A DNA stretch of 64,000 nucleotides from Streptomyces abyssomicinicus (GCF_008974245.1 NZ_BBZI01000016.1:1-64000); one strand, 5' to 3'. Shown: positions 41,591-51,341, counted from the first letter of the stretch. The notes: generated from the letters alone by a model not told the origin. Made by a program: numbers and translations.

Positions 41591-42016
41591 TCACTGGATC
41601 CTGGGCTCCGGCGCCGACTCGTCCTCCTCGTCGGGGAGCTTGACGTCGCTGACCGCGATGTTGACCTCGACCACCTGGAGGCCGGTCATCCGCTCGACGG
41701 CGGCGACCACGTTCTCCCGTACGTCGCGGGCGACGTCGGAGATCGAGACGCCGTAGTCCACGACGATCTCCAGGTCGAGCGCCGTCTGCACCTCTCCGAC
41801 CTCGGCCTTCACCCCGCGGGAGACGGACTTGGGGCCGCTCCCTCCGGGGACCCGCTCGCGCATGGCGCCGAAGGCCCGCGAGGTGCCGCTGCCCATCGCG
41901 TGCACGCCGACCACGTCGCGGGCCGCCAGGCCGGCGATCTTCTCGACCACGCCGTCGGCGATCGTCGTGCGGCCGCGCGTTCCCGCGGCACCGGTGGCGT
42001 TCGTCGTCTCGCTCAT
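41591..42016 (-). CDS. Asp23/Gls24 family envelope stress response protein
   Basis: 141 aa from ATG 42016 (AGGA upstream). Canonical Gls24 pattern: GRTTIADGVVEKIAGLAARD, VVGVHAMG, VGEVQTALDLEIVVDYGVSI, SDVARDVRENVVAAVERMTG, LQVVEVNIAVSDVKLPDEED. First gene of the island and its best-conserved member. Often induced by alkaline or envelope stress in other bacteria; role in Streptomyces unproven. Confidence 0.95.
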   Translation of the reverse strand: MSETTNATGAAGTRGRTTIADGVVEKIAGLAARDVVGVHAMGSGTSRAFGAMRERVPGGSGPKSVSRGVKAEVGEVQTALDLEIVVDYGVSISDVARDVRENVVAAVERMTGLQVVEVNIAVSDVKLPDEEDESAPEPRIQ

Positions 42017-42102
42017 AGCCGTACGTCCTTTCGGTCGTCCTCCTGGGACCACGCTAAGTGGCGCTTCCGTGACTCGCCGTGCGGATACGGCAAGGTGGAG
42101 GA

Positions 42103-42879
42103 ATGACCTCCCATGCGAGAACGACCTCTCAGGAGTGGGCCGGGGCGGTCCGGCGCCGGATCGGACTCGGCAGGCCGCTGCCGTTGGGCGGGCCGCGGGA
42201 CGGCCTGTGGATCGCCGCGCGGCCCGCCGAGACCGAGCTGCGGCGGGCCGCACGGTCGGTGCGGGGGATCCGCCTGCGGGCACTGCGGGTCGGGCCGCGG
42301 GACCCGTCCACCGGGCGTGCCGCGCCGCCCGCCCCGGAGGCCGCGGTGGCGCCGGGTCCGTTGCGGGTGGAGGCGGCCTTCGCGGCGGTGGGCGGGGAGC
42401 CGGTGACGGAGGCCGCGCGACGGCTGCGCGAGGCGGTCACCGAGGCGGCCGGGGAGCTGGGGCTGGCCGTCGAGGCGATCGATCTGGAGGTGACGGATCT
42501 TCTCCTCGGCGAGGACGCCCGTTCGGGTGACGACCTGGAGGAGGACGAGGAGGACCTGCCCGCCGGTCCCCCTGGCCCGTCGCGGCCCGCCGGGGACCAC
42601 TCGGCGCCGGCGGGCGGTGACGAGGCGCTGGCCGAGGCGGCGGTGCGGGCGGTCCACGGCGTGCTGGACCTGCGCGGGATGCCGGTGGTCCCCGGAGGGC
42701 CGCCGCGGCGGGGACTGCACCTGTCCCGGGAGGCGGCGACCGGCCGGACCCTGGTCCGGGTGGACGTGGCGGTGAGCGGGGCGCGGCGGCCGCTGGAGGT
42801 GGCACGGGACGTGCGGGAGGCCGTGACGGCGGCGCTGCCGGAGGCCTCGGTGGCGGTACTGGTCACCGCCGTCGAGTAG
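42103..42879 (+). CDS. Asp23-like protein with an internal duplication
   Basis: 258 aa from ATG 42103 (GGTGGAGGA upstream), divergent from the Asp23 operon. No known name. Two segments repeat the Gls24 strand-helix-strand pattern: LRVEAAFAAVGGEPVTEAAR, RLREAVTEAAGELGLAVEAI (about 94-140) and LVRVDVAVSGARRPLEVARD, VREAVTAALPEASVAVLVTA (about 216-256), both close to the VDYGVSISDVARDVRENVVA segment of the Gls24 protein. An acidic linker separates them. It probably interacts with the island's products (inference). Confidence 0.72.
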   Translation: MTSHARTTSQEWAGAVRRRIGLGRPLPLGGPRDGLWIAARPAETELRRAARSVRGIRLRALRVGPRDPSTGRAAPPAPEAAVAPGPLRVEAAFAAVGGEPVTEAARRLREAVTEAAGELGLAVEAIDLEVTDLLLGEDARSGDDLEEDEEDLPAGPPGPSRPAGDHSAPAGGDEALAEAAVRAVHGVLDLRGMPVVPGGPPRRGLHLSREAATGRTLVRVDVAVSGARRPLEVARDVREAVTAALPEASVAVLVTAVE

Positions 42880-42923
42880 TCCGCGCCGTGCCGGTGCGGC
42901 CGGCGGTGGCACGACCCGGCGGC

Positions 42924-43020
42924 GGGCAGCGGCGCGGCCCGGCGGCGGGCGGCAGCGGGCAGCGGCAGGACTGCGGCAGCGGCAGGACTGCGGCAGCGGC
43001 AGCGGCAGCGGCAGCGGGGC
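42924..43020. repeat. GC-rich intergenic microrepeat
   Basis: AGCGGCAGGACTGCGGC occurs twice in tandem (42961-42977, 42978-42994), followed by (AGCGGC)x3 and related fragments upstream. Lies between the convergent duplicated-Asp23 gene and the small gene at 43140. Confidence 0.75.
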
Positions 43021-43028
43021 CGGGTACG

Positions 43029-43071
43029 CCGAAGGGCCCGGCGGGGAGAGGTTCTCCGCCGGGCCCTTCGG
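43029..43071. terminator. Terminator between convergent genes
   Basis: 16-bp stem CCGAAGGGCCCGGCGG / CCGCCGGGCCCTTCGG (43029-43044, 43056-43071) with an 11-nt loop. Confidence 0.88.
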
Positions 43072-43139
43072 ACGCGATGGCCATGGGTCCCGCCCGCTCC
43101 CGCCCCCGTCCCGCCGGGGCAGGCCGAGGACGGGACGGG

Positions 43140-43361
43140 TCAGGCGACGATCAGGTAGATGCCGAACGCCACCGCCGCCGCGCAGGCGGCGAAGCAGAGG
43201 TAGGCGCCGGTGACCGCGAGCGGGGCCGAGCCGCCGGTGCGGGCCGCCTTCTCCTTCTGGGAGAGGCCGGCGATGCCGAGGGTGAACAGGCCCACCAGGA
43301 GAACCGTGGCCACGAGGCTGACCCCGAAGACGGAGCCGAGAGCCGCCCAGTCGATCTTCAT
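43140..43361 (-). CDS. Small two-helix membrane protein downstream of pitH2
   Basis: 73 aa, ATG 43361. Two helices (about VFGVSLVATVLLVGLFTLGI and VTGAYLCFAACAAAVAFGIY) joined by a charged loop GLSQKEKAARTGG. It lies 42 bp downstream of the phosphate permease stop on the same strand and is probably co-transcribed. Function unknown; a helper of the permease is possible. Confidence 0.78.
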   Translation of the reverse strand: MKIDWAALGSVFGVSLVATVLLVGLFTLGIAGLSQKEKAARTGGSAPLAVTGAYLCFAACAAAVAFGIYLIVA

Positions 43362-43403
43362 GCTGCTTCTCTTCCTACTTCGTTGCGGGTGCGCTAGGGG
43401 GCG

Positions 43404-44657
43404 TCAGACCTTGGCGGCCGTGGTCACGGGCTTCTCGCCGGCCGCGGCCGGCGACCCGATGGCCTGGGAGGGCATCACGCGGTCCAGCTCCTCCTCGAGC
43501 GCCACGGTCGGGGGCGGCGTGACCGCGGCGACGGCGTCGGCGACGACCCCGTCCTCCTCGACGTGGTTCACGTTGGTGTGGTCGACGACCTCACGGCGGG
43601 AGAGCAGCCAGATGGCGAGGCTGGAGCCCACGAGGAAGACCGCCACGAGCACGGTGCCCCAGGTGCCCTGCTGCGTCACGTACTCGGCGCCGGCGGCGAC
43701 CAGCGCGGCGGCCGGCAGCGTCAGCAGCCAGGCGACCAGCATCCGGCCGGCGGTGGACCAGCGGACCACGCCGCCCTTGCGGCCGAGGCCGGCGCCCATC
43801 ACGGCGCCCGAGACGGAGTGGGTGGTGGAGAGCGAGAAGCCCAGGTGCGAGGAGGCCAGGATGACGGTGGCCGCGGAGGTCTGGGCGGCGAAGCCCTGCT
43901 GCGGCTGGAGGTCGGTCAGGCCCTTGCCCATGGTGCGGATGATGCGCCAGCCGCCGAGGTAGGTGCCGAGCGCGATGGCCAGACCCGCGGAGGCGATGAC
44001 CCAGACCGGCGGGTCGGAGTCCGGGACGAGGACGCCACCGGTGACCAGGGCCAGGGTGATGACACCCATGGTCTTCTGCGCGTCGTTGGTGCCGTGGGCG
44101 AGGGAGACCAGGGCCGCGGAGGCGATCTGGCCGGCGCGGTAGCCCTTCTTGGCGGTCTGCTCCTCGGTCTTCGAGCCGAGCTTGTAGGTGATCCGCGCGC
44201 CGACCGTGGCGGCGATGCCGGCCACCAGCGGGGCGGCGAGGGCCGGGATCAGCACGTTGGTGATCAGCGTGCCGCCGTGCACCGCGCCGAAACCGGCGGA
44301 GGCGACGGTGGCGCCCAGGAGACCGCCCATGAGGGCGTGGGAGGAGCTGGAAGGCAGGCCGACCAGCCAGGTCAGCAGGTTCCAGAGAATGGCACCCACC
44401 AAGGCCGCGAAGATCACCTCGGGCTGGATCCCCGACTCGTCGACGAGTCCCTTGGAGATCGTGTTGGCGACCTCCACGGAGAGGAAAGCACCCACAAGGT
44501 TCAGCACGGCGGACATCGCCACGGCGATCTTCGGCTTCATCGCGCCGGTGGAGATCGTGGTGGCCATGGCGTTGGCGGTGTCGTGGAAACCGTTCGTGAA
44601 ATCGAACGCGAGAGCGGTGATCACCACAATCGCGAGGATCAGCGAGAAGCTTTCCAT
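43404..44657 (-). CDS. pitH2: Low-affinity inorganic phosphate transporter (PiT family)
   Basis: 417 aa, about 10 membrane helices. The PiT signatures are GFHDTANAMATTISTGAMKP at the N-terminus and SLAHGTNDAQKTMGVITLAL in the second half, with conserved Gly-Asn-Asp. It imports phosphate, probably as metal phosphate, with protons. A two-repeat PHO box lies about 50 bp upstream, which fits my recollection of S. coelicolor pitH2 (SCO1845), a PhoP-dependent permease gene. The symbol rests on that recall and on gene order. Confidence 0.93.
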   Translation of the reverse strand: MESFSLILAIVVITALAFDFTNGFHDTANAMATTISTGAMKPKIAVAMSAVLNLVGAFLSVEVANTISKGLVDESGIQPEVIFAALVGAILWNLLTWLVGLPSSSSHALMGGLLGATVASAGFGAVHGGTLITNVLIPALAAPLVAGIAATVGARITYKLGSKTEEQTAKKGYRAGQIASAALVSLAHGTNDAQKTMGVITLALVTGGVLVPDSDPPVWVIASAGLAIALGTYLGGWRIIRTMGKGLTDLQPQQGFAAQTSAATVILASSHLGFSLSTTHSVSGAVMGAGLGRKGGVVRWSTAGRMLVAWLLTLPAAALVAAGAEYVTQQGTWGTVLVAVFLVGSSLAIWLLSRREVVDHTNVNHVEEDGVVADAVAAVTPPPTVALEEELDRVMPSQAIGSPAAAGEKPVTTAAKV

Positions 44658-44704
44658 TTACCCAGGCAATCGTTCGACGTCATTGGCGATTCGAACGTAG
44701 GTAA

Positions 44705-44726
44705 CCATGGTGAACGGAAGGTGAAC
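44705..44726 (-). promoter_or_regulatory. PHO box (two 11-nt PhoP direct repeats)
   Basis: On the minus strand GTTCACCTTCC followed directly by GTTCACCATGG: two perfect GTTCACC repeats at 11-nt pitch, the Streptomyces PhoP-binding pattern. TACGTT follows 5 nt after the box and is a plausible -10. Located 48-69 bp upstream of pitH2. Confidence 0.85.
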
Positions 44727-44948
44727 TGACGCCCTACATGCGGTTTACGGTCACCCATGCGGACCCCACGGCGGCTCCGGGCCGGAGGGGCGGGAAGCTC
44801 GCAGAACTTGTCGATTTGTCGATACAACCTGGTCAGCACGGCACCCTCGACCCGGCGGCCGGACAACGGCGCCGACGGCGGGGCAGGCGCCGGGATGATC
44901 CTTGTCACTCCGTGGCCGACGGCCGGCCGGGGTGGCAGGATCCCGCAC

Positions 44949-45626
44949 ATGCGGGACACGGAACCGGCGAGCATACCGGACGAAACCGGCGGGGCGTGGC
45001 GGCGGCTGGTGGCCACCGCCCGGCGCACCCACGACGAAGGGCTGGTGGTCGGCACCTCGGGCAACGTCTCGGTACGGGTGGGCGACACGGTGCTGGTGAC
45101 GCCCTCAGGGGTGCCGTACGACCGGCTGGGGCCGCGGGACCTGGTCGGCGTGGGGCTGGACGGGCGGCGGCTGCTGGGGACCGCGGAGCCGACCAGCGAA
45201 CTGCCGCTGCACCTGGCGGTCTACCGCGCCACCGACGCGCGGGCCGTGGTGCACACCCACGCCGTGCACGCGACCGCCGTCTCCACGCTGGTCGACGAGC
45301 TCCCGCCGGTCCACTACATGACCGCCGCGCTCGGCGGCCCTGTGCGGGTCGCCCCGTACGCGGGCTACGGCACCCCCGAGCTGGCCGGGGCCGCGCTCGC
45401 CGCCCTGGAGGGCCGCTCCGCCTGCCTGCTGCGCAACCACGGGACGGTCGCGTACGGCGAGGACCTGGACCAGGCCTACGACCGGACCGCCCAGCTGGAG
45501 TGGATGTGCCGGCTGTGGCTCCTCGCCTCCTCCGTCCCCGGCCGCTCCCCCACGCTGCTCACCACCGGACAGCTCGCCGAGACCGCCGACCGCCTGCGCC
45601 ACTACGGCCGCCGCGCCGGGAGCTGA
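44949..45626 (+). CDS. Class II aldolase/adducin family protein
   Basis: 225 aa from ATG 44949 (GGCAGGA upstream). Zinc-dependent aldolase fold like fuculose-phosphate aldolase: GTSGNVSVR and VTPSGVPYDRL bind phosphate, E at SELPLH is the likely catalytic acid/base, HTHAVHATA and LLRNHG give the zinc histidines. The substrate is probably a sugar phosphate; class members also act as decarboxylases or epimerases. The start codon lies in a small hairpin. Confidence 0.93.
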   Translation: MRDTEPASIPDETGGAWRRLVATARRTHDEGLVVGTSGNVSVRVGDTVLVTPSGVPYDRLGPRDLVGVGLDGRRLLGTAEPTSELPLHLAVYRATDARAVVHTHAVHATAVSTLVDELPPVHYMTAALGGPVRVAPYAGYGTPELAGAALAALEGRSACLLRNHGTVAYGEDLDQAYDRTAQLEWMCRLWLLASSVPGRSPTLLTTGQLAETADRLRHYGRRAGS

Positions 45627-45736
45627 CGCACCGGGGCTGACACCGCCGGGACGGGGAACACGTGCCCTGCAGGGAGCCCGGTCGCCGGGCCGCGGCTCCG
45701 GTGGCGAGGACAGGGGAGCCCCTTGAAACTGGTCGG

Positions 45737-46972
45737 GTGCGCACAGTGAACTTCAGGACGGGGCACGTGAGGGCGGGCGCCCGGCGGGCGAGCGGCCTGC
45801 GGGCCGGCGGCCTGCGAGCAAGCGGTCTGCGGACGGGCGGTCTGCGGGCGGGCGGTATCAAGGCCGCGACCGTCACGGCGGTCGCGGGCGCGGCGGCGGT
45901 GGCCGCCGGGCGGCTCGCGGGCGACGCGGCGCTCAAGACACCCCCGGACCGCCCGCTGCCCACGGAGCCCCACCTCACCGTGCACGACGTCGGCGCGGAC
46001 TGGATCAGCCTCACCCGCGACCTGGCGGCCCTCCGCCCGGGGGTCTACGGACTCACCGGGAAGGACCACGGGGACGGCGGCCCGCACGCCGTGGTCGGAC
46101 CGGTCCGCGAGGACCTCCCGCACCCCGCCGACGCGGTGGTCCGCCGCCTGGAGCGCGTCACCCGGGGGACCTTCCGGCGCGGCGACCGGGTGTGGCTCAC
46201 CCCCTCGCTGCGCGTCGGCAACCCGGTGACCGCCCTGGACCTGACCTACGCCGACGTCGAGGTCCCGGGCGAACTGGGTCTGCTGCCCGCATGGTTCCTG
46301 CCGGGCCGGCGCTCCACCTGGGTGATCGCCGCGCACGGCCTGGGATCCTCCCGCGAGCAGGTCCTCAACCTGCTCCCCTTCTTCCACGACCAGGCCTTCG
46401 CGGTGCTGGCCCTCGCCCACCGGGGCGACCCGGACGCGCCCCGCTCCCCGGACCGCCGCTTCCACTTCGGCGAGACCGAGTGGCGGGACCTGGACGCCGC
46501 CATCCGCTACGCCGTCCGCTACGGAGCCCGCCGGGTGGTGCTCCTCGGCTGGTCCGCCGGCGCCACCATGGCCCTGCGCGCCGCCCAGCGCTCCGGGCTG
46601 CGGAGCCGGATCGCCGGACTGGTGCTGGACTCCCCGGTGCTGGACTGGGAGGCCACCGCACGCACCCTCGCCACCGCCCGCGGAGTGCCCCGGGCGCTGC
46701 TGCCGCTCGCGGTGCGCGCCGCGCGCGGCCGGCTCCAGGCGCACGAGGATTCCGCCTTCGACGACCCCGAGCCGCTGCGGACCCCGACGCTGATCCTGCA
46801 CGGACCGGACGACGAGGTGGCGTCCTGGGAGCTGTCGCGCGGCCTGGCGGACCGGCTCCCCCGTCTGGTCACCCTCCGGACCTTCCGCGGCGCCCCTCAC
46901 GCCGCCATGTGGAACAGCGACCCGACGCGCTACGAGGAGGCCCTACGCCGCTTCCTCACCCCCTTCATGTGA
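45737..46972 (+). CDS. Alpha/beta-hydrolase family protein with repeat-rich N-terminus
   Basis: 411 aa from GTG 45737 (other starts possible). N-terminal basic tandem repeat of S/G-G-L-R-A/T units, then a hydrophobic Ala-rich segment (about 41-61) that could be a membrane anchor. Hydrolase core: VIAAHGLGSSREQ with the oxyanion turn, LLGWSAGATMALRAAQ (nucleophile Ser), LILHGPDDEV (acid Asp), and GAPHAAMW (His). Probable membrane-associated serine esterase or lipase-like enzyme; substrate unknown. Confidence 0.85.
   Translation: MRTVNFRTGHVRAGARRASGLRAGGLRASGLRTGGLRAGGIKAATVTAVAGAAAVAAGRLAGDAALKTPPDRPLPTEPHLTVHDVGADWISLTRDLAALRPGVYGLTGKDHGDGGPHAVVGPVREDLPHPADAVVRRLERVTRGTFRRGDRVWLTPSLRVGNPVTALDLTYADVEVPGELGLLPAWFLPGRRSTWVIAAHGLGSSREQVLNLLPFFHDQAFAVLALAHRGDPDAPRSPDRRFHFGETEWRDLDAAIRYAVRYGARRVVLLGWSAGATMALRAAQRSGLRSRIAGLVLDSPVLDWEATARTLATARGVPRALLPLAVRAARGRLQAHEDSAFDDPEPLRTPTLILHGPDDEVASWELSRGLADRLPRLVTLRTFRGAPHAAMWNSDPTRYEEALRRFLTPFM
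45791..45850 (+). repeat. In-frame 15-bp tandem repeat (4 copies)
   Basis: Four units AGCGGCCTGCGGGCC-type at 45791, 45806, 45821 and 45836, encoding SGLRA, GGLRA, SGLRT, GGLRA at the N-terminus of the hydrolase. Confidence 0.85.
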
Positions 46973-47061
46973 CCACCCCGGAGGCCTTCCGAGGCCCCGT
47001 TCCGAAGGCCGGGCGGGGGTTCCGTTTGGGTTTTCGGTCCCCCACCCGAGAGACTGCCCCC

Positions 47062-48519
47062 GTGACGTCCCGTATTCCGCGCGACTCCAGGCTTCGACTC
47101 GTCCGTACCCGACCCCTGGCCGCCGCCCCCCGAGTGACGGACCAGCGGCGTGCCCCCAGGCCGGCACCCCGACCACCGGAGGGCACGCCGGCCCGGTCCG
47201 CACTGGCCGCCATGGCACGCACCCGGCTGGCCGACGCGGTCCGCGTGGCCCGCTGGGCCGACGGGGCCTTGGGCCCCGGCACCCAGGGCGGAACCCCCGA
47301 CGGCAAGGGCACCCTCTCCGACCGGACCGCCGCCCGCGCCGCCGGCGAACTGGGCCTGACCACCGAGCAGGTCCGCTCCGACTGGGACATCGCCCGGCTG
47401 GCCGGCCTGGTCGAGGTGCACGGCGCCGACGCCCGCCCCGGCTGGCGGCTGCGCGCCTGGGACCGCGACGACAGCGCCGTGCTCCGGGGCTGGGTGGCCC
47501 TGTTCGACGCCTGGTCCCTGGCCTGTCCGGAACCCGGCGGGCAGGAGCCGTCGGCGGTCGCCGACACCGTCTCCGCGATGCCCCAGGTCCTCTCCTTCCT
47601 CCAGTTGTCGGCCGGTCCGGTCCCGGTGGAGCAGCTCCTCGACCTGCTCGGCCAGCGCGTCACCGAACTGCGCACCGAGCGCTGCGAGGTGCCCTACGCC
47701 CCGGCCGCCGAGGCCGGCCCGACGGAACCCTCCGCTGCGCCGCCGCGGCCGGAGGACCGGCGGGCGGCGGAGCCCGTCACCCCGGGTGAGCTCGCCCCTC
47801 TGCTGGACTGGGCACTGGGCGCGCTGGCCGGTGTCGGCGCCCTGGAGCTGGACGACGAGCCGCAGGGCGGCCAGGCCACCCTCACCCCGCTCGGCAGCTG
47901 GGCGGTCTGGGTCAAGCTGGAGCAGATCTGCGTGGCCGCGCAGAGCCCCGCCGGCAACATCGAGCAGGCCGCCGAGGACATGCTCCGCGGCTGCGCCCGG
48001 CTGCGCCCCAACGCCGCCCGCGCCGAGTACCAGGCGTGGCTGGCCGCCCGCCCGGTGGGCCGCGCGGTGACCGAACTGCTGGCCGCCGCCCGCGGCGAGG
48101 ACGCCCTGCTGCGCGGGCTCGCCTTCGAGGCGCTGAGGGTGGTCGGCGCGCCGGCCGAGGCCGGGGTACGCGCCGCGGCCTCCGAGGCGACGCTGCGGCC
48201 GTACGCGCTGCTGTGGCTCGCCGAGCACGACGGCGCCGACCCCGAGGACGCGCACGAGGCGCTCACCCGGGACGAGGCGACCTGGCTCTGGGTGGACACC
48301 GCGGCGGCCGTCGCCGACCACGGCGAGGGGCCCATGCTGGTGCGCCACCTGGAGTCCGCGATGCAGGCGACCGTGCCCCAGCTGCTCCAGGAGGTGCGCG
48401 CCGTCGGCCACCCGCGGACCGTGCAGGTGCTGGTGGCGCTGGCCGCGGCGCACCCCGACCCGGCGCTGGCCAAGGCCGTGCGCAGGGCCGCCTTCCAGGT
48501 GCACACCGGGGGCGGGTGA
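47062..48519 (+). CDS. Helical repeat-containing protein of unknown function
   Basis: 485 aa from GTG 47062. The N-terminus is basic and Pro-rich; residues 70-200 contain a winged-helix-like segment (LSDRTAARAAGELGLTTEQV, DWDIARLAGLVEVHG). The C-terminal third (about 340-480) is made of HEAT-like helical repeats (EDALLRGLAFEALRVVGAPA, TVPQLLQEVRAVGHPRTVQV). No signal peptide. Conserved Streptomyces proteins like this have no known role. It is convergent with the VOC gene, 4 bp apart. Confidence 0.8.
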   Translation: MTSRIPRDSRLRLVRTRPLAAAPRVTDQRRAPRPAPRPPEGTPARSALAAMARTRLADAVRVARWADGALGPGTQGGTPDGKGTLSDRTAARAAGELGLTTEQVRSDWDIARLAGLVEVHGADARPGWRLRAWDRDDSAVLRGWVALFDAWSLACPEPGGQEPSAVADTVSAMPQVLSFLQLSAGPVPVEQLLDLLGQRVTELRTERCEVPYAPAAEAGPTEPSAAPPRPEDRRAAEPVTPGELAPLLDWALGALAGVGALELDDEPQGGQATLTPLGSWAVWVKLEQICVAAQSPAGNIEQAAEDMLRGCARLRPNAARAEYQAWLAARPVGRAVTELLAAARGEDALLRGLAFEALRVVGAPAEAGVRAAASEATLRPYALLWLAEHDGADPEDAHEALTRDEATWLWVDTAAAVADHGEGPMLVRHLESAMQATVPQLLQEVRAVGHPRTVQVLVALAAAHPDPALAKAVRRAAFQVHTGGG

Positions 48520-48523
48520 CGCG

Positions 48524-48940
48524 TCAGGCCGGTATCTCGGGGGCGTACGTGCCGAAGCACCACACGTTGCCCTCGAGGTCCCTGGCCATGTAGTCCCGCG
48601 AGCCGTAGTCCTGGTCGGCCGGCGCCATGAGGATCTCCACCCCGTGCCGCACCGCGCGGGCGTGGTGTGCGTCGACGTCCTCGACCGCCACGTAGACCCC
48701 GGCCGGCCCGGCCCCGCTCATGGCGCGGGCGAACACCCCGCGGCCGCTGTCCTGCGAGCCGAGCATCACCACGCCGCCGCCCTGCGTCAGCTCGGCGTGC
48801 GCCACCGTGCCGTTCTCGCCCTCGTAGAGGGCGAGTTCCCGGAAGCCCAGGCCCTCGGTCAGCTGCCGGACCGCCGCCCTGGCGTCGGCGTACAGCAGCG
48901 TCGGGCACAGGCCCGCGCGTCCGTTCCGCGCATCCGTCAT
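48524..48940 (-). CDS. VOC (glyoxalase/bleomycin-resistance) family protein
   Basis: 138 aa from ATG 48940 with GGGAGC upstream. Two beta-alpha-beta-beta-beta modules: LCPTLLYADARAAVRQLTEG, LGFRELALYEGENGTVAHAE, then AGVYVAVEDVDAHHARAVRH, YGSRDYMARDLEGNVWCFGT. The DPDG-type ending DLEGNVW is typical of PhnB/YdcG-like VOC proteins. Metal ligand set and substrate are unclear. Confidence 0.92.
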   Translation of the reverse strand: MTDARNGRAGLCPTLLYADARAAVRQLTEGLGFRELALYEGENGTVAHAELTQGGGVVMLGSQDSGRGVFARAMSGAGPAGVYVAVEDVDAHHARAVRHGVEILMAPADQDYGSRDYMARDLEGNVWCFGTYAPEIPA

Positions 48941-49077
48941 CGCTCCCACCTTCTCCTTCTCGTGCTTGCCTCGCACTTGCCTCGCGTTCGTCCGTATCGC
49001 CTGATCTGTGACCTGTTGCCCAGTCTTGCACCAGGGTCCGACAACGCACGCCGGAGAGAGTGCTTGCATACGCCCGC

Positions 49078-49083
49078 TAGACT
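49078..49083 (+). promoter_or_regulatory. -10 box TAGACT before the ABC-F leader ORF
   Basis: TAGACT ends 6 nt before ATG 49090, so transcription would start at or very near the ATG. No strong -35 box at 17-18 bp. Confidence 0.5.
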
Positions 49084-49089
49084 TTCGGC

Positions 49090-49113
49090 ATGGCCTTTCT
49101 CCTCGCGCATTAG
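49090..49113 (+). CDS. Putative leaderless regulatory leader peptide (MAFLLAH)
   Basis: ATG GCC TTT CTC CTC GCG CAT TAG encodes a 7-residue peptide that ends 58 nt before the ABC-F start. A hairpin GGCGG-T-ACG / CGT-CCGCC follows in 49117-49145. Leader-peptide attenuation is a common control for antibiotic-responsive ABC-F genes, so ribosome stalling here could expose the ABC-F start (inference). Confidence 0.55.
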   Translation: MAFLLAH

Positions 49114-49171
49114 ACGGCGGTACGCCTCCGCGAAGACCGTCCGCCCTCATCCCACGCCCTGGAGTCTGTCC

Positions 49172-50770
<1,599 letters not shown>

Positions 50771-50855
50771 CCCGTATTGGATCATTCGGACGATCCCTGG
50801 TCCTTCATCTGTGTGAGAACTCCTGGTCCCCAGGTGTGTCCTGCATGGAATTCCC

Positions 50856-50886
50856 GGCCGGGCCTCCCTTTCACGGAGGCCCGGCC
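50856..50886 (+). terminator. Terminator after the ABC-F gene
   Basis: 12-bp stem GGCCGGGCCTCC / GGAGGCCCGGCC (50856-50867, 50875-50886), loop CTTTCAC. The remainder of 50771-51089 shows no gene. Confidence 0.88.
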
Positions 50887-51089
50887 GCCTCGCGTCCATG
50901 ACCTGCTGGTTCGTCCTGAATACCGCTCAGCTGTGCGGGTACCGGTCGACGGAACAAGGCATTCCGATTGTGCGCACGCACTCCTGTCGTCAAAAGCCGG
51001 TCTCACGGACCTTGCCGAATGGGTGGCCAGGACGGCGGGGAGGGGTGATCATGAGAGGACCAGAGCGCACTTCCCACGAGGAGGCACGG

Positions 51090-51308
51090 GTGGCCGAGAC
51101 TCTGAAGAAGGGCAGCCGGGTGACCGGCCCCGCGCGCGACAAGCTCGCGGCAGACCTGAAGAAGAAGTACGACTCCGGTGCGAGCATCCGGGCACTGGCC
51201 GAGGAGACCGGCCGCTCGTATGGCTTCGTGCACCGGATGCTCAGCGAGTCGGGCGTCACGCTGCGTGGGCGTGGCGGGGCGACGCGCGGCAAGAAGGCAT
51301 CCGCCTGA
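51090..51308 (+). CDS. Small helix-turn-helix DNA-binding protein
   Basis: 72 aa from GTG 51090, preceded by GAGGAGG. Basic Lys-rich N-terminus (LKKGSRVTGPARDKLAADLKKKY) and a HTH ASIRALAEETGRSYGFVHRM, LSESGVTLRGRGG. The core matches the short Streptomyces HTH proteins resembling the Lsr2 C-terminal or transposase-like HTH. Nucleoid-associated or regulatory function is likely but untested. A hairpin terminator follows. Confidence 0.9.
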   Translation: MAETLKKGSRVTGPARDKLAADLKKKYDSGASIRALAEETGRSYGFVHRMLSESGVTLRGRGGATRGKKASA

Positions 51309-51341
51309 GGCCGGGCAGCCGTCGACTCCGATGAACGGCGG

